Source: Deltaproteobacteria bacterium
Lineage (GTDB): Bacteria > Desulfobacterota_B > Binatia > Bin18
NCBI GenBank assembly: GCA_012271025.1
Contig: JAAXHF010000541.1
Location: 1 to 23,450 of the forward strand
DNA length: 23,450 nucleotides
Direction: 5' to 3'
This document shows, piece after piece, positions 11,849 through 19,901 of the stretch; position 1 is the stretch's first letter; every line of letters begins with the position of its first letter. The position numbers and the translations under genes are program-made. Under the pieces are notes generated by a model. The model did no database searches. It was not told the DNA's origin and was given only the letters and a program-made list of their open reading frames with translations.

Positions 11849-14836
11849 ATGGGAATTGATCGCCGGAACTTTCTGAAACTGCTCGGCGTCAGCTCGACCG
11901 CACCGCTGGTCAGCTGTGCGTCGGGGCCGGTCGAGACCATCATTCCATACGTCATTCAGCCCGAAGACGTTATCCCCGGGCTGGCCAGCTACTATGCCAC
12001 CACCTGTCGAGAATGCCCGGCCGGCTGCGGCATGCTGATCCGCACCCGCGAGGGCCGGGCGGTCAAGGCCGAGGGCAATCCGTCCCATCCGGTCAACGCC
12101 GGCGCTCTGTGCGCCCGGGGTCAGGCCGCGCTCCAGGGCCTGTATAACCCCGACCGCATTCGCCACCCCCTGGTCCGGGACGCGGACGGCAACCTGCACG
12201 CCATCTCGTGGCCGGACGCCCAGCAGCGCCTGGTCGACAAGCTCCAGGCGCTCCAAGCCCAGGGTCGGCTGGCCGAGACGGCGTTTGTGACCGGCCCGCT
12301 CGGCGACAGCCTGGAGCGCCTGGTGGGCCAGTGGCTGGCCGGACTCGGCGCGCAGCGGCTGCACATCTATGAGCCGTTCAGCGATGAAGCCTTGGACCGG
12401 GCGAGCCAGATCTGTTTTCAGCGTCCCGCGCCCAGCTATGCCATAGACAAGGCCAGGTTTCTGCTCGGCTTTGGCGCAGACTTTCTGGAAACCTGGCGCT
12501 CGCCGGTCGCCTACGCCACGGCCTTTGGCAAAATGCATAGCGGTTCCGGCCGTTTTGTTCAGGTCGAACCGCGGCTGTCGCAAACCGGCGCCAACGCCGA
12601 TACCTGGGTCAGTATTCAGGCCGGTCGCGAGGCGTTTCTGGCCCTGGGTATGGCCCGGCTCATTGTTGACGAGCAGCCCGGCGCGCTATCGGCGCCCGAA
12701 GTCCACCGGCTCAGCGCCCTGCTGGCGCCCTATTCGCCCGAGCGAACGGCCGAACTGACCGGGGTGCCGGCCTGGCGGATTCAAAGCCTGGCCCGCGACT
12801 TTGCCAGCCAGCGGCCGAGTCTGGCGCTGGGGCCTGGGGTGGCGACCCGCTCGCGCCAGGCGACGGCCAGTCAGGTGGCCGTCCTGCTGCTCAACTATGT
12901 GGCTGGCAATATCGGCCGGACCGTCCGCTTTGAAGCCGATGATGGACCGATCCGGGCTCAGCCCTCCAGCTCGCTCGACGATCTCACCGCAGCCATGGCG
13001 GATGGACACGTCCCGCTCCTGCTGCTGGCCCATGCCAACCCGGTCTTCAGCCTGCCCCGGGCCGGCGGCTTTGCCGAGGCGCTTGAGCGGGTGCCGTTCA
13101 TCGTCAGCTTCTCGTCTTTTGTCGATGAAACAACCGCCCGGGCCGACCTCGTGCTGCCCGACCACAGCCCGCTGGAAAGCTGGGGCGATCACAGCCCGCA
13201 GCCCGGCGTACACAGCCTGATGCAGCCGGTCATGACCCCGGTGTTCGACACCCGGCCGATGGGCGATGTCCTGCTCTCGACCGCCGTCCAACTGTCCCAG
13301 ACGAGCCCGGACCAGGCGGCACCGGAATCCGCCAATCAGGCGTCTCCCCCGAGCTTCCTTGCCTATCTCCAGAACGCGTGGCAGACCATTCACCAGCGGG
13401 CCGTACACGAGTCCGGGGCTGAGGCGGATTTTGACGCCTTCTGGCGCGCAGCCGTGCAGCGCGGGGGCTATTGGCAGGCAGCCCAAGCCGTAGCGGTCGA
13501 GCTGTCCGCAGCCGTCTTTGCCCAGACGTTTGAGGTGCCGGAACTGTCCGGTTCGCAGCAGGCCGGCCTGCCCCTCATGCTGTATCCGTCCTCGCGCTAT
13601 TTTGACGGACGGGGGGCGAATAAACCCTGGCTGCAGGAACTGCCCGACCCCATGACCAAGGCGGTGTGGGACTCCTGGGTCGAACTCCATCCCCAGACCG
13701 CAGCCCGGCTCGGCATCCAGGACGGCGAGATGCTGGTCCTGCACTCCGACCACGGCACACTCGAAGCCCCGGCCTACCTCTACCCCCACATGCAACCCGA
13801 CCTGCTGGCCATGCCTATCGGTCAGGGCCACACCAACTACGGGCGCTATGCCAGCGGACGCGGCGCCAACCCGATTCAGCTCCTGCCGGCCGACGCCCGC
13901 ACCGAGGCCGGCGGGCTGGCCTGGTTCTCGACCCGGGTCCAGATCGCGTCGGCCGGACGCCGGGAGCCGCTCGTCACCACGGCCGGCAGCCACACCCAGC
14001 TCGGCCGCGGCATCGCCCGGTCGGTCACCCCGGCGGCGCTGGCCGAACGAGCCGCCAACCCGCCAACTCCCCACGGCCGGCACGACGATCACGACATGTA
14101 CCCCGCCCTGGACTACGAACACTACCGCTGGGGCATGACGGTCGATCTGTCGGCCTGCACTGGCTGCGGGGCGTGCGTGACCGCCTGCTCCGCCGAGAAC
14201 AACATCCCAACGGTCGGCAAGGCGGCGGTCGCCCGGGGCCGGGAGATGGCCTGGCTGCGGATTGAGCGCTACTTTGCCGATACCTCGCCCCAGCACTGGA
14301 ACCCCGACGCCCCGCCGGTGTCGTTTGCACCCATGCTGTGTCAGCAGTGCGGCAACGCCCCGTGCGAGCCGGTGTGTCCGGTGTACGCCACCTATCACAG
14401 TCCGGAGGGCCTGAACGCCCAGATCTACAACCGGTGTGTCGGCACCCGCTACTGCTCGAACAACTGCTCGTACAAGGTACGCCGCTTCAACTGGTCGCAG
14501 GCCGAGTGGCCCGAACCCCTCCACCTCCAGCTCAACCCCGACGTGACGGTGCGGGAAGCCGGGGTGATGGAGAAGTGCACCTTCTGCGTTCAGCGGATTC
14601 AGGCTGCCAAAGACTTGGCCAAGGACGAGAACCGGCCGGTCCGGGACGGCGAGGTCACCCCGGCCTGCGCCCAGACGTGTCCGACCCGGGCGATTCGCTT
14701 CGGCAATCTCGAAGACCCCCACAGCGTCGTCTCCCGCCAGCGCCACGACCCGCGCGCCTACACCGTCCTGGACCACCTCAACACCAAACCTGCGGTGACC
14801 TACCTGGAACGAGTCGTCAAACGCGGACGCGGCTAG
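11849..14836 (+). CDS. actB: Alternative complex III subunit ActB, molybdopterin-like/iron-sulfur fusion protein
   Basis: A 995-residue periplasm-facing subunit. The N-terminus has a twin-arginine motif (DRRNFLKLLG) and a lipobox-like LVSC ending at Cys23, so Tat export and lipid anchoring are likely. Residues 50-690 form the molybdopterin-oxidoreductase-like domain, which in known complexes carries no Mo cofactor. It retains Cys53, Cys56, Cys60 and Cys88 in an FDH-like iron-sulfur arrangement. From about residue 760 a ferredoxin-like domain carries four cysteine clusters: ACTGCGACVTAC near 770, CQQCGNAPCEPVC near 831, CVGTRYCSNNC near 863, and KCTFC near 910 with CAQTCPTRA. These should hold three [4Fe-4S] and one [3Fe-4S] or similar. 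It passes electrons between quinol-oxidising and heme subunits. The length matches fused ActB proteins. Confidence 0.95.
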   Translation: MGIDRRNFLKLLGVSSTAPLVSCASGPVETIIPYVIQPEDVIPGLASYYATTCRECPAGCGMLIRTREGRAVKAEGNPSHPVNAGALCARGQAALQGLYNPDRIRHPLVRDADGNLHAISWPDAQQRLVDKLQALQAQGRLAETAFVTGPLGDSLERLVGQWLAGLGAQRLHIYEPFSDEALDRASQICFQRPAPSYAIDKARFLLGFGADFLETWRSPVAYATAFGKMHSGSGRFVQVEPRLSQTGANADTWVSIQAGREAFLALGMARLIVDEQPGALSAPEVHRLSALLAPYSPERTAELTGVPAWRIQSLARDFASQRPSLALGPGVATRSRQATASQVAVLLLNYVAGNIGRTVRFEADDGPIRAQPSSSLDDLTAAMADGHVPLLLLAHANPVFSLPRAGGFAEALERVPFIVSFSSFVDETTARADLVLPDHSPLESWGDHSPQPGVHSLMQPVMTPVFDTRPMGDVLLSTAVQLSQTSPDQAAPESANQASPPSFLAYLQNAWQTIHQRAVHESGAEADFDAFWRAAVQRGGYWQAAQAVAVELSAAVFAQTFEVPELSGSQQAGLPLMLYPSSRYFDGRGANKPWLQELPDPMTKAVWDSWVELHPQTAARLGIQDGEMLVLHSDHGTLEAPAYLYPHMQPDLLAMPIGQGHTNYGRYASGRGANPIQLLPADARTEAGGLAWFSTRVQIASAGRREPLVTTAGSHTQLGRGIARSVTPAALAERAANPPTPHGRHDDHDMYPALDYEHYRWGMTVDLSACTGCGACVTACSAENNIPTVGKAAVARGREMAWLRIERYFADTSPQHWNPDAPPVSFAPMLCQQCGNAPCEPVCPVYATYHSPEGLNAQIYNRCVGTRYCSNNCSYKVRRFNWSQAEWPEPLHLQLNPDVTVREAGVMEKCTFCVQRIQAAKDLAKDENRPVRDGEVTPACAQTCPTRAIRFGNLEDPHSVVSRQRHDPRAYTVLDHLNTKPAVTYLERVVKRGRG

Positions 14837-14860
14837 ACGCCGGCACCCTCCCCCTGCGGC

Positions 14861-16732
14861 ATGGACACCCCGACACTCAGCTATCGTCAGGTCAACCGCG
14901 ACCTTCTCAAGCCGACGTTCGACGCCCCGGCCAGGACCTGGACGATCCTGCTGGTGTGCGATCTGGCGGTTCTGGCCTTTGGCCTGTACTGCTGGCGATA
15001 CCAGATTCAGGCCGGGCTGGGGGTGACGGGCCTGAGCCACCCGGTGAACTGGGGCGTGTACATCACGAATTTTGTGTTCTGGGTCGGTATCGCCCACTCC
15101 GGGACGCTGATCTCGGCGGTCTTATTCCTGTTCCGGGCGCGCTGGCGCACGTCTATCGCCCGCAGTGCGGAGGCCATGACGATCTTTGCGGTCATGACCG
15201 CCGCCCTGTTCCCGATCATCCACCTGGGCCGGGCGTGGAACTTCTACTGGCTGCTGCCGTACCCGAACCAGCGTCAGCTGTGGGTCAACTTCCAGTCGCC
15301 GCTGGTCTGGGACGCGTTTGCCATCAGCACCTATTTCGCGGTCAGCGCCATGTTCTGGTACATCGGCCTGATGCCTGACCTGGCCGCCATCCGGGACCGG
15401 GCGCGCGGCCTGCGCCGCAGGGTCTACGGCCTGCTGTGCCTGGGCTGGCAGGGCACCAACCGGCAGTGGCTGCACTACCTCAGCGCCTACGGATTTTTCG
15501 CCGCCCTGGCCACGCCGCTCGTCGTCTCGGTCCACAGCGTGGTGTCCTGGGACTTCGCCATGGCCCTGGTGCCGGGCTGGCACAGCACGATCTTCGCCCC
15601 CTACTTTGTGGCCGGCGCGATTTTCTCGGGGCTGGCCATGGTCCTGACGCTGCTGATTCCCCTGCGGCGCATCTTCGGTCTGCACGCCTATATCACCCCC
15701 ACCCATTTCGACAATCTGGGCAAGATGATCATCCTCACCTCGCTGATCCTCAGCTACTCGTATATCAGCGAGGTGTTCATCGCCTGGTACAGCGGCAATC
15801 CGTTTGAGCGCGAGATCTTCTGGTACCGGGCGTTTGGCGACTACGGCCACCTGTTCTGGCTGATGGTCTTGTGCAACTGCGTGGTGCCGATGCTGCTGTG
15901 GCTGCGCGCGATTCGGACCCATACCGTGTGGCTGTTCGGCATCTCGCTGCTGATCAACGTCGGCATGTGGCTGGAGCGCTTTGTGATTATTGTCTCGTCC
16001 CTGGCCCACGAGTTTAATCCCTCGACCTGGGGCGTGTACCAGCCGTCGTGGGTCGAGGCGGGCATCACCGCCGGCAGCTTTGCCTGGTTTTTTCTGTGGT
16101 TTCTGCTGTTCATCAAGTTTCTGCCGCTGGTCTCTCTGGCCGAGGTCAAAGAGCACCTGCCGGTGGCCGCCGAGCCACCGCCGGCCGACCCGGACGCGGC
16201 GCCGGCCACCCCCGTGCTGAGCGGACGCGGCAGCGGCGCGGTGGGTATTTTTTCCCGGCTCGACAGCCTGCTGGCGGCCGTCAGCCAGCTCCGCCAGCGC
16301 GGCTACACCCGGCTCAGCGTGGTGTCGCCGTTTCCCGTGCCCGAAATCCAGCGCGCGTTTGACGCCTCGCCCAGTCCGATCCGCTATTTCACGCTGGCCG
16401 GCGGGCTGCTGGGGGTGTGCATCGGCTTCGGCCTGCCGATCTATACGGCTCTGGACTGGCCGCTGCAAACGGGCGGCAAACCGATTCTGGGACTGCCGTC
16501 GTTTGCCATCATCGGCTTTGAGATGACCATTCTGTTCGGCGCCCTGGCGACCCTGGTCGGTCTGTTGATACACGCCCGACTGCCCGCCCGGTCGGTCGAA
16601 ATCAGCCACGACCCGCGTTTTTCAGAAGACCGCTTCGGGGTGTTTGTGGCCTGTCCGGCCTCACAGCTGGAGGCGGTCAAGGACAGCCTCGCTTCGAGCG
16701 GCGCTCAGGACGTGTATGCACAAGGTGTGTGA
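14861..16732 (+). CDS. actCD: Fused alternative complex III subunits ActC (NrfD-like) and ActD
   Basis: A 623-residue integral membrane protein. Residues 1-430 are an NrfD/PsrC-like quinol-binding subunit with about ten membrane helices. Landmarks are WGVYITNFVFWVGIAHSG (64-81), the cytochrome-like HLGRAWNFYWLLPYPNQR (121-138), HSVVSWDFAMALVPGWHSTI (225-244), and GMWLERFVIIV (368-378). A Pro/Ala-rich linker at about 431-460 leads to an ActD-like domain (461-623) with GAVGIFSRLDSLLAAV, the two-helix hairpin LAGGLLGVCIGFGLPIYTAL and FEMTILFGALATLVGLL, and the end DPRFSEDRFGVFVACP. ActC and ActD are separate genes in well-studied act operons. Here the frame is continuous across the junction with no stop codon. 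It lies 24 bases after actB and overlaps actE by 17 bases. Confidence 0.93.
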   Translation: MDTPTLSYRQVNRDLLKPTFDAPARTWTILLVCDLAVLAFGLYCWRYQIQAGLGVTGLSHPVNWGVYITNFVFWVGIAHSGTLISAVLFLFRARWRTSIARSAEAMTIFAVMTAALFPIIHLGRAWNFYWLLPYPNQRQLWVNFQSPLVWDAFAISTYFAVSAMFWYIGLMPDLAAIRDRARGLRRRVYGLLCLGWQGTNRQWLHYLSAYGFFAALATPLVVSVHSVVSWDFAMALVPGWHSTIFAPYFVAGAIFSGLAMVLTLLIPLRRIFGLHAYITPTHFDNLGKMIILTSLILSYSYISEVFIAWYSGNPFEREIFWYRAFGDYGHLFWLMVLCNCVVPMLLWLRAIRTHTVWLFGISLLINVGMWLERFVIIVSSLAHEFNPSTWGVYQPSWVEAGITAGSFAWFFLWFLLFIKFLPLVSLAEVKEHLPVAAEPPPADPDAAPATPVLSGRGSGAVGIFSRLDSLLAAVSQLRQRGYTRLSVVSPFPVPEIQRAFDASPSPIRYFTLAGGLLGVCIGFGLPIYTALDWPLQTGGKPILGLPSFAIIGFEMTILFGALATLVGLLIHARLPARSVEISHDPRFSEDRFGVFVACPASQLEAVKDSLASSGAQDVYAQGV

Positions 16733-17246
16733 ACCCCGGCGAAAATGGGGACTGCTCGGCCTGCTGGTCGTCGCGCTGGCGGTCCTGATCGCCGAGCGCG
16801 GCCACAGCCTGCCGTGGAACACCGACATGTACGGTCAGCCCGAGCTTGCGGTCGGCACCGCCCCCAAGGCTCCACCCGCCCACAGCGTGCCAACGACTGG
16901 GGCTGAGCCGCCCCTCTCGGCGCGCATGTCGGCGCGGATCAGAGCCGGGCTGCGCCTCAGCAACCCGAATCCTGCCTCGGCCGAGTCCCTGGCCAGCGGC
17001 AAAGCCCTGTTTGAGGTCTACTGCACGGCCTGCCACGGTCCCCAGGGCCGGGGCGACGGCTCGGTCGTGGGTAAAGGCATTCCGTCCTCAGACCTCCACA
17101 CCGTGCGCATCAAAGGCCAAAAGGACGGCTATATGTACGCGACGATCCGCAGTGGCGGCATCATCATGCCCAGCTACGGCCACGCCCTGTCGGTCGCTGA
17201 GCGCTGGGATATTGTGAATTACCTCCGCCACCTGCAAGACCAATGA
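16716..17246 (+). CDS. actE: Alternative complex III subunit ActE, monoheme cytochrome c
   Basis: A 176-residue cytochrome anchored by an N-terminal membrane segment (WGLLGLLVVALAVLIAE). It then carries the ActE-type motif PWNTDMYGQPEL and a C-terminal class I heme domain: Cys103-Thr-Ala-Cys106-His107 (CTACHGPQGRGDG) with Met151 in IIMPSYGH as the probable axial ligand. In the complex it is the probable exit point for electrons to an oxidase or a soluble carrier. Start ATG 16716 has AGGA 5 bases upstream and overlaps the end of actCD. A GTG at 16725 is an alternative. Unlike ActE proteins annotated as lipoproteins, no lipobox cysteine is visible near the N-terminus. The stop overlaps actF by four bases. 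Confidence 0.9.
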   Translation: MHKVCEPRRKWGLLGLLVVALAVLIAERGHSLPWNTDMYGQPELAVGTAPKAPPAHSVPTTGAEPPLSARMSARIRAGLRLSNPNPASAESLASGKALFEVYCTACHGPQGRGDGSVVGKGIPSSDLHTVRIKGQKDGYMYATIRSGGIIMPSYGHALSVAERWDIVNYLRHLQDQ

Positions 17247-18454
17247 GTAGCCTGGCCTCCCCTGCCCTGCCTCACTTACCAGCTCGGCTGGTCGGACTGT
17301 TGCGGGTGTGCGTCGGCCTCGGCGTCCTGGCCTTTGGGCTGGGCCTGTTGCTGAGCCCTCAGCGCGTCTGGCAGGCATATCTGGTCAACTGGTTGTTCTG
17401 GTCGGGCGTGTCGCTGAGCGGTGTGACCTTTGCCGCCATCCTGCATCTGGTCAAGGCCGAATGGGCCGGCCCGCTGCGCCGTCTGGCCGAGGCTACGGCC
17501 GCCTGGCTGCCGATTTCCCTTGGCCTGTTCCTTGTCCTGATGTGCGGCGCGGCCTACCTGTTCCCGTGGCTGGACGAGCCGATCAAAGCCAAACAGCCCT
17601 GGCTGAGTCTGGGCTTTATGCTGTTTCGCGATTTCTGTGCCCTGGCCGTGCTGTACACGCTGAGCCTGGTCTTTGTGTACTACGCGCTGCGTCCCCGGGC
17701 CGAGCAGCTTCCCGCCCCGACCGGCCGCTGGTCCACGACTGTCCACAACACCTTGCGCCGTGACTGGCACGACACCGCAACCGAGCAGGCTCGCAGCCAG
17801 CGAGTCCTGGGACTGCTGTCACCCGTCTTGCTCGTGCTGTATGCGGTGCTGTTCAGCCTGATCGGCTTCGATCTGGTGATGTCGCTCGATCCGCACTGGA
17901 TCAGCACCCTGTTTGGCGCGTTCTTCTGCGTCGGCACTCTGTATGTCGGCCTGGCCGCCATCATGGTCGGCGCGGTGGCGGTCCACAAGCTCGGCCTCCA
18001 GGCGCTGCCCACGGCCGCCCAGTCGCACGACCTGGGCAAGCTGATTTTTGGCTTTTGCATCCTGTGGACGTATCTGTTCTGGTGCCATTATCTGCCGATC
18101 TGGTACGCCAACCTGCCGGAAGAAACCGGCTTCATCCTGCGCCGGCTGGCCCACCAGCCATGGGCGACACTCAGCGCGGTCGTGCTGGCTCTGAGCTTCC
18201 TGATCCCGTTTCCGCTCCTGCTCAGCCACAACCTCAAGCGGCGGCCAACAGCCCTGGCCGGCCTGGGATTGGTCATCGGTCTGGGCATGTGGCTGGAGCG
18301 CTATGTGCTCGTCGTGCCGTCCGTGTGGCAGCCCGCCAGCCTGCCCCTGGGCGTCCTGGAGCTGTGTCTGCTGGCCGGTTTTTTCGGCAGCTATGGCCTG
18401 GCCTTCCTGCGCTTTGTGCGGGCCTTTGTCCCGGCTGAGGAAGAGAACTCCTGA
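17243..18454 (+). CDS. actF: Alternative complex III subunit ActF, NrfD-like membrane protein
   Basis: A 403-residue polytopic membrane protein, paralogous to ActC, with about ten predicted helices. Features include WLFWSGVSLSGVTFAAILHL, YALRPRAEQLPAPTGRWST, DLVMSLDPHWISTLFGAFF, and GLGMWLERYVLVVPSVWQ, which parallels the GMWLERFVIIV segment of ActC. In solved complexes ActF forms the second membrane pillar and lacks the full quinol site. It begins with an ATGA overlap after actE and ends the recognisable act operon. No cytochrome oxidase genes follow, although coxBACD-type genes often accompany act operons. The following 258 bases contain no gene. Confidence 0.93.
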   Translation: MSSLASPALPHLPARLVGLLRVCVGLGVLAFGLGLLLSPQRVWQAYLVNWLFWSGVSLSGVTFAAILHLVKAEWAGPLRRLAEATAAWLPISLGLFLVLMCGAAYLFPWLDEPIKAKQPWLSLGFMLFRDFCALAVLYTLSLVFVYYALRPRAEQLPAPTGRWSTTVHNTLRRDWHDTATEQARSQRVLGLLSPVLLVLYAVLFSLIGFDLVMSLDPHWISTLFGAFFCVGTLYVGLAAIMVGAVAVHKLGLQALPTAAQSHDLGKLIFGFCILWTYLFWCHYLPIWYANLPEETGFILRRLAHQPWATLSAVVLALSFLIPFPLLLSHNLKRRPTALAGLGLVIGLGMWLERYVLVVPSVWQPASLPLGVLELCLLAGFFGSYGLAFLRFVRAFVPAEEENS

Positions 18455-18712
18455 AACCGCTCCTATCCGTGGGCCGACGCGGCAAACAGCCGGGGGGTGA
18501 GCCGGACCGCAGTCGGCGCACCGGTCAACCGCCGCGCGACTGCCTTCTCTCGTCGCTCATAACAGCGTCCGTCACCGATGCTCGAGGGCTTATCCGCCTC
18601 CTACGGAAAGAGGCAATCGCTTCCCCGGCGGCTTGCGGATCGGTAAGGGGCTCGCCCCTGATGGAGAGAGGGAAAGCGGAGGCGCTTCCGACGCCCGGCC
18701 TGGGACGTGGTA
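18455..18712. other. Intergenic stretch between actF and higA
   Basis: 258 bases between convergent genes with no convincing ORF. It holds two related quasi-palindromic stretches (GGAAAGAGGCAATCGCTTCC near 18604-18623 and GGAAAGCGGAGGCGCTTCC near 18671-18689) and a 5-bp AGGGG/CCCCT hairpin at 18646-18659 without a T tract. No classical terminator for actF was found. An ACGTGG/CCACGT hairpin spans the higA stop (18705-18723). Confidence 0.5.
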
Positions 18713-19006
18713 TCACGCCACGTTAAACTCGACTTTGTGGACCCCGGACAGGTCAGTCGTTTGTTTAGCCTGCCACAGATCATAGGTGTACTGCATCGCT
18801 AACCAACTCTCCGGCGAGCGCCCCACGGCTTTGGCTAAGCGCAGCGCCATTGTCGGGCTGATGCCGCTCTGCTGCCGAATGAGGCGCGTCAGCGTGGAAG
18901 GGCTCACCCCTAAACTCTTGGCCAGCGACCGCAGACTGAGCTGGAACGGCTCCAGGTAGGTGGCCCGGATGAACTCGCCAGGATGCGGGGGATTATGCAT
19001 CGTCAT
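18713..19006 (-). CDS. higA: HigA-type antitoxin, XRE helix-turn-helix
   Basis: A 97-residue antitoxin of the HigA family. It begins MHNPPHPGEFIRATYLEPF and contains an XRE helix-turn-helix (LSLRSLAKSLGVSPSTLTRLI), followed by GISPTMALRLAKAVGRSPESWLAMQ, all typical of HigA. It binds and neutralises the HigB RNase and represses the operon. The ATG at 19006 overlaps the higB stop by four bases. A second ATG six bases on would give MHNPPHPGE, the usual family start, and is equally possible. The gene is complete. The toxin-before-antitoxin order is the normal one for higBA. Confidence 0.95.
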   Translation of the reverse strand: MTMHNPPHPGEFIRATYLEPFQLSLRSLAKSLGVSPSTLTRLIRQQSGISPTMALRLAKAVGRSPESWLAMQYTYDLWQAKQTTDLSGVHKVEFNVA

Positions 19007-19284
19007 GAGTGATAGTCCTCATAATCCAAAACGTGGATGTCGCCGCCTGCAAACGCAAACGTCAGGCGCCAGTTGCCGCTGACCCGAATAGCCCAGCGGC
19101 TTTTCAGCTTGCCCTTCAGGCGGTGCAGACGATAGCCGGGGATGTCCATATCGTCGATCGTTTGGGCGGTATCCAAGGCTGCGAGTTGCAAGCGCAGGCG
19201 GGGCGCATGGTGGGCCTGAATGCCAGCCCTGCTCCCCGTCTCATAGAACCGCTGTAGTCCCCGGTGACGGAACGATTGAATCAC
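19003..19284 (-). CDS. higB: HigB-type toxin, RelE superfamily mRNA interferase
   Basis: A 93-residue RelE-fold toxin that cleaves ribosome-bound mRNA. The family pattern is evident in IQSFRHRGLQRFYETGSRAG, HAPRLRLQLAALDTA, IPGYRLHRLKGKLKSRWAIRV and NWRLTFAFAGGDIHVLDYEDYH. Start GTG 19284 is chosen because HigB proteins begin at the Ile-Gln-Ser-Phe strand and because a probable promoter -10 element lies just 7 bases upstream. The longer in-frame start at 19323 would sit upstream of that promoter. Translation would then be almost leaderless, which is unusual. Candidate catalytic residues (the Arg/Lys-rich centre and the C-terminal Tyr/His) are retained. Confidence 0.9.
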   Translation of the reverse strand: MIQSFRHRGLQRFYETGSRAGIQAHHAPRLRLQLAALDTAQTIDDMDIPGYRLHRLKGKLKSRWAIRVSGNWRLTFAFAGGDIHVLDYEDYHS

Positions 19285-19290
19285 CGACCG

Positions 19291-19319
19291 AACATAGCGT
19301 GTTGCGCAGCACGCATCAA
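19291..19319 (-). promoter_or_regulatory. higBA promoter with palindromic operator
   Basis: On the minus strand TTGATG (19319-19314) and TATGTT (19296-19291) are separated by 17 bases. The spacer is filled by the near-perfect palindrome GCGTGTTGCGCAGCACGC (19297-19314, plus strand), in which 8 of 9 base pairs are symmetric. A palindrome within the spacer of a toxin-antitoxin promoter is where a HigA dimer would repress. The binding itself is inferred. Confidence 0.6.
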
Positions 19320-19462
19320 GCAACCGAGACCTGCTCCCGGCCGTGCCCGGCCGCTAGAGCGTTTCACGTTAGGCTGTAGCCCTGCTGTTCCGCTCTCGTC
19401 CTGCTGGCCGTGAGCCGGCCTCCCTGCTTCGACTTCGCTCCGCTCCGCCCTTCGGCGGGGCT

Positions 19463-19512
19463 CAGGACAGGCTCAGCACGAACGGGAGGCCGTTGGGCCT
19501 GAGCCTGTCCTG
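19463..19512. repeat. Long interrupted hairpin, REP-like intergenic repeat
   Basis: CAGGACAGGCTCAG (19463-19476) is a perfect 14-base inverted repeat of CTGAGCCTGTCCTG (19499-19512). Inside it AACGG (19481-19485) pairs with CCGTT (19490-19494). Sequences of the GGCTCAGGACAGGCTCAGCACGAACGG type recur between genes in many bacterial genomes. The T-rich stretch downstream (CTATTTTTTCTCC) means it could also end transcription. It sits within the 386-base gap 19285-19670, which otherwise holds only the two promoters listed here. Confidence 0.7.
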
Positions 19513-19588
19513 TCTCTTCTCCTATTTTTTCTCCATTTCTGTTTGTCATAGGGGAGAAAACCACGGACCTGCTGGGGCACCGTGCCCG

Positions 19589-19618
19589 TTGACGGCGCAA
19601 TACTGCGCGCGCTAGGAA
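19589..19618 (+). promoter_or_regulatory. Candidate promoter for the small membrane protein gene
   Basis: TTGACG (19589-19594), an 18-base spacer, then TAGGAA (19613-19618), about 53 bases before the ATG. The -35 element is good and the -10 is weak. Confidence 0.3.
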
Positions 19619-19670
19619 TGGGTCGTGACGGAGCTGTCCCCGCCGGGGGCGGTCCATAGAGGAGCGCATC

Positions 19671-19901
19671 ATGACGGAGTTTGAAGCCGCAAGCCTAGCC
19701 ATACGGCAGGCCGCCTTGACCGTCTCCTATTGGCAGACCGGCCTCAGCGCTCTCACGCTCGCGATCTCTGCTGGCTTGATCTTGTACGGTTTTCGCCTTA
19801 TGCACCTTGGAACGGAACAACGCCGCGAAGAGGCGAACCAGCATCACACGGAAACCATGCGTGCGCTGGAAATCCTGATAGAGCGGACGGCTCGGAATTA
19901 G
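19671..19901 (+). CDS. Small single-span membrane protein of unknown function
   Basis: A 76-residue protein. A short N-terminal helix (MTEFEAASLAIRQAALTVSY) is followed by one membrane segment (WQTGLSALTLAISAGLILYGFRL) and a charged C-terminal helix (GTEQRREEANQHHTETMRALEILIERT) that could form a coiled coil. ATG 19671 is preceded by GAGGAG with 7 bases between, a strong ribosome-binding site. It stands alone between higBA and the CcdA-like gene. Small proteins of this layout occur in mobile regions, but no function can be assigned. Confidence 0.75.
   Translation: MTEFEAASLAIRQAALTVSYWQTGLSALTLAISAGLILYGFRLMHLGTEQRREEANQHHTETMRALEILIERTARN

Noticed and set aside
12686..15097. 803-residue open frame on the minus strand opposite actB/actC
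   Set aside because: It lies antisense to clear act genes and its translation is Arg/Gly/His-rich without any domain. High GC removes stop codons from this frame.
15122..16609. 495-residue open frame on the minus strand opposite actCD
   Set aside because: Gln/His/Arg-rich shadow of a well-supported membrane protein, with no domain or start signal.
18646..18659. AGGGG-CTCG-CCCCT hairpin as a terminator for the act operon
   Set aside because: Only a 5-bp stem, almost 200 bases from the actF stop, and no T tract follows.
18469..18726. 85-residue open frame after actF
   Set aside because: Low-complexity basic translation, no ribosome-binding site, and overlap with the end of higA.
19364..19702. 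112-residue minus-strand open frame
   Set aside because: It spans the REP-like hairpin and promoter region. The translation (Arg-Ala-Glu-Pro-Val-Leu-Ser-Pro type) is the usual product of reading through such repeats.
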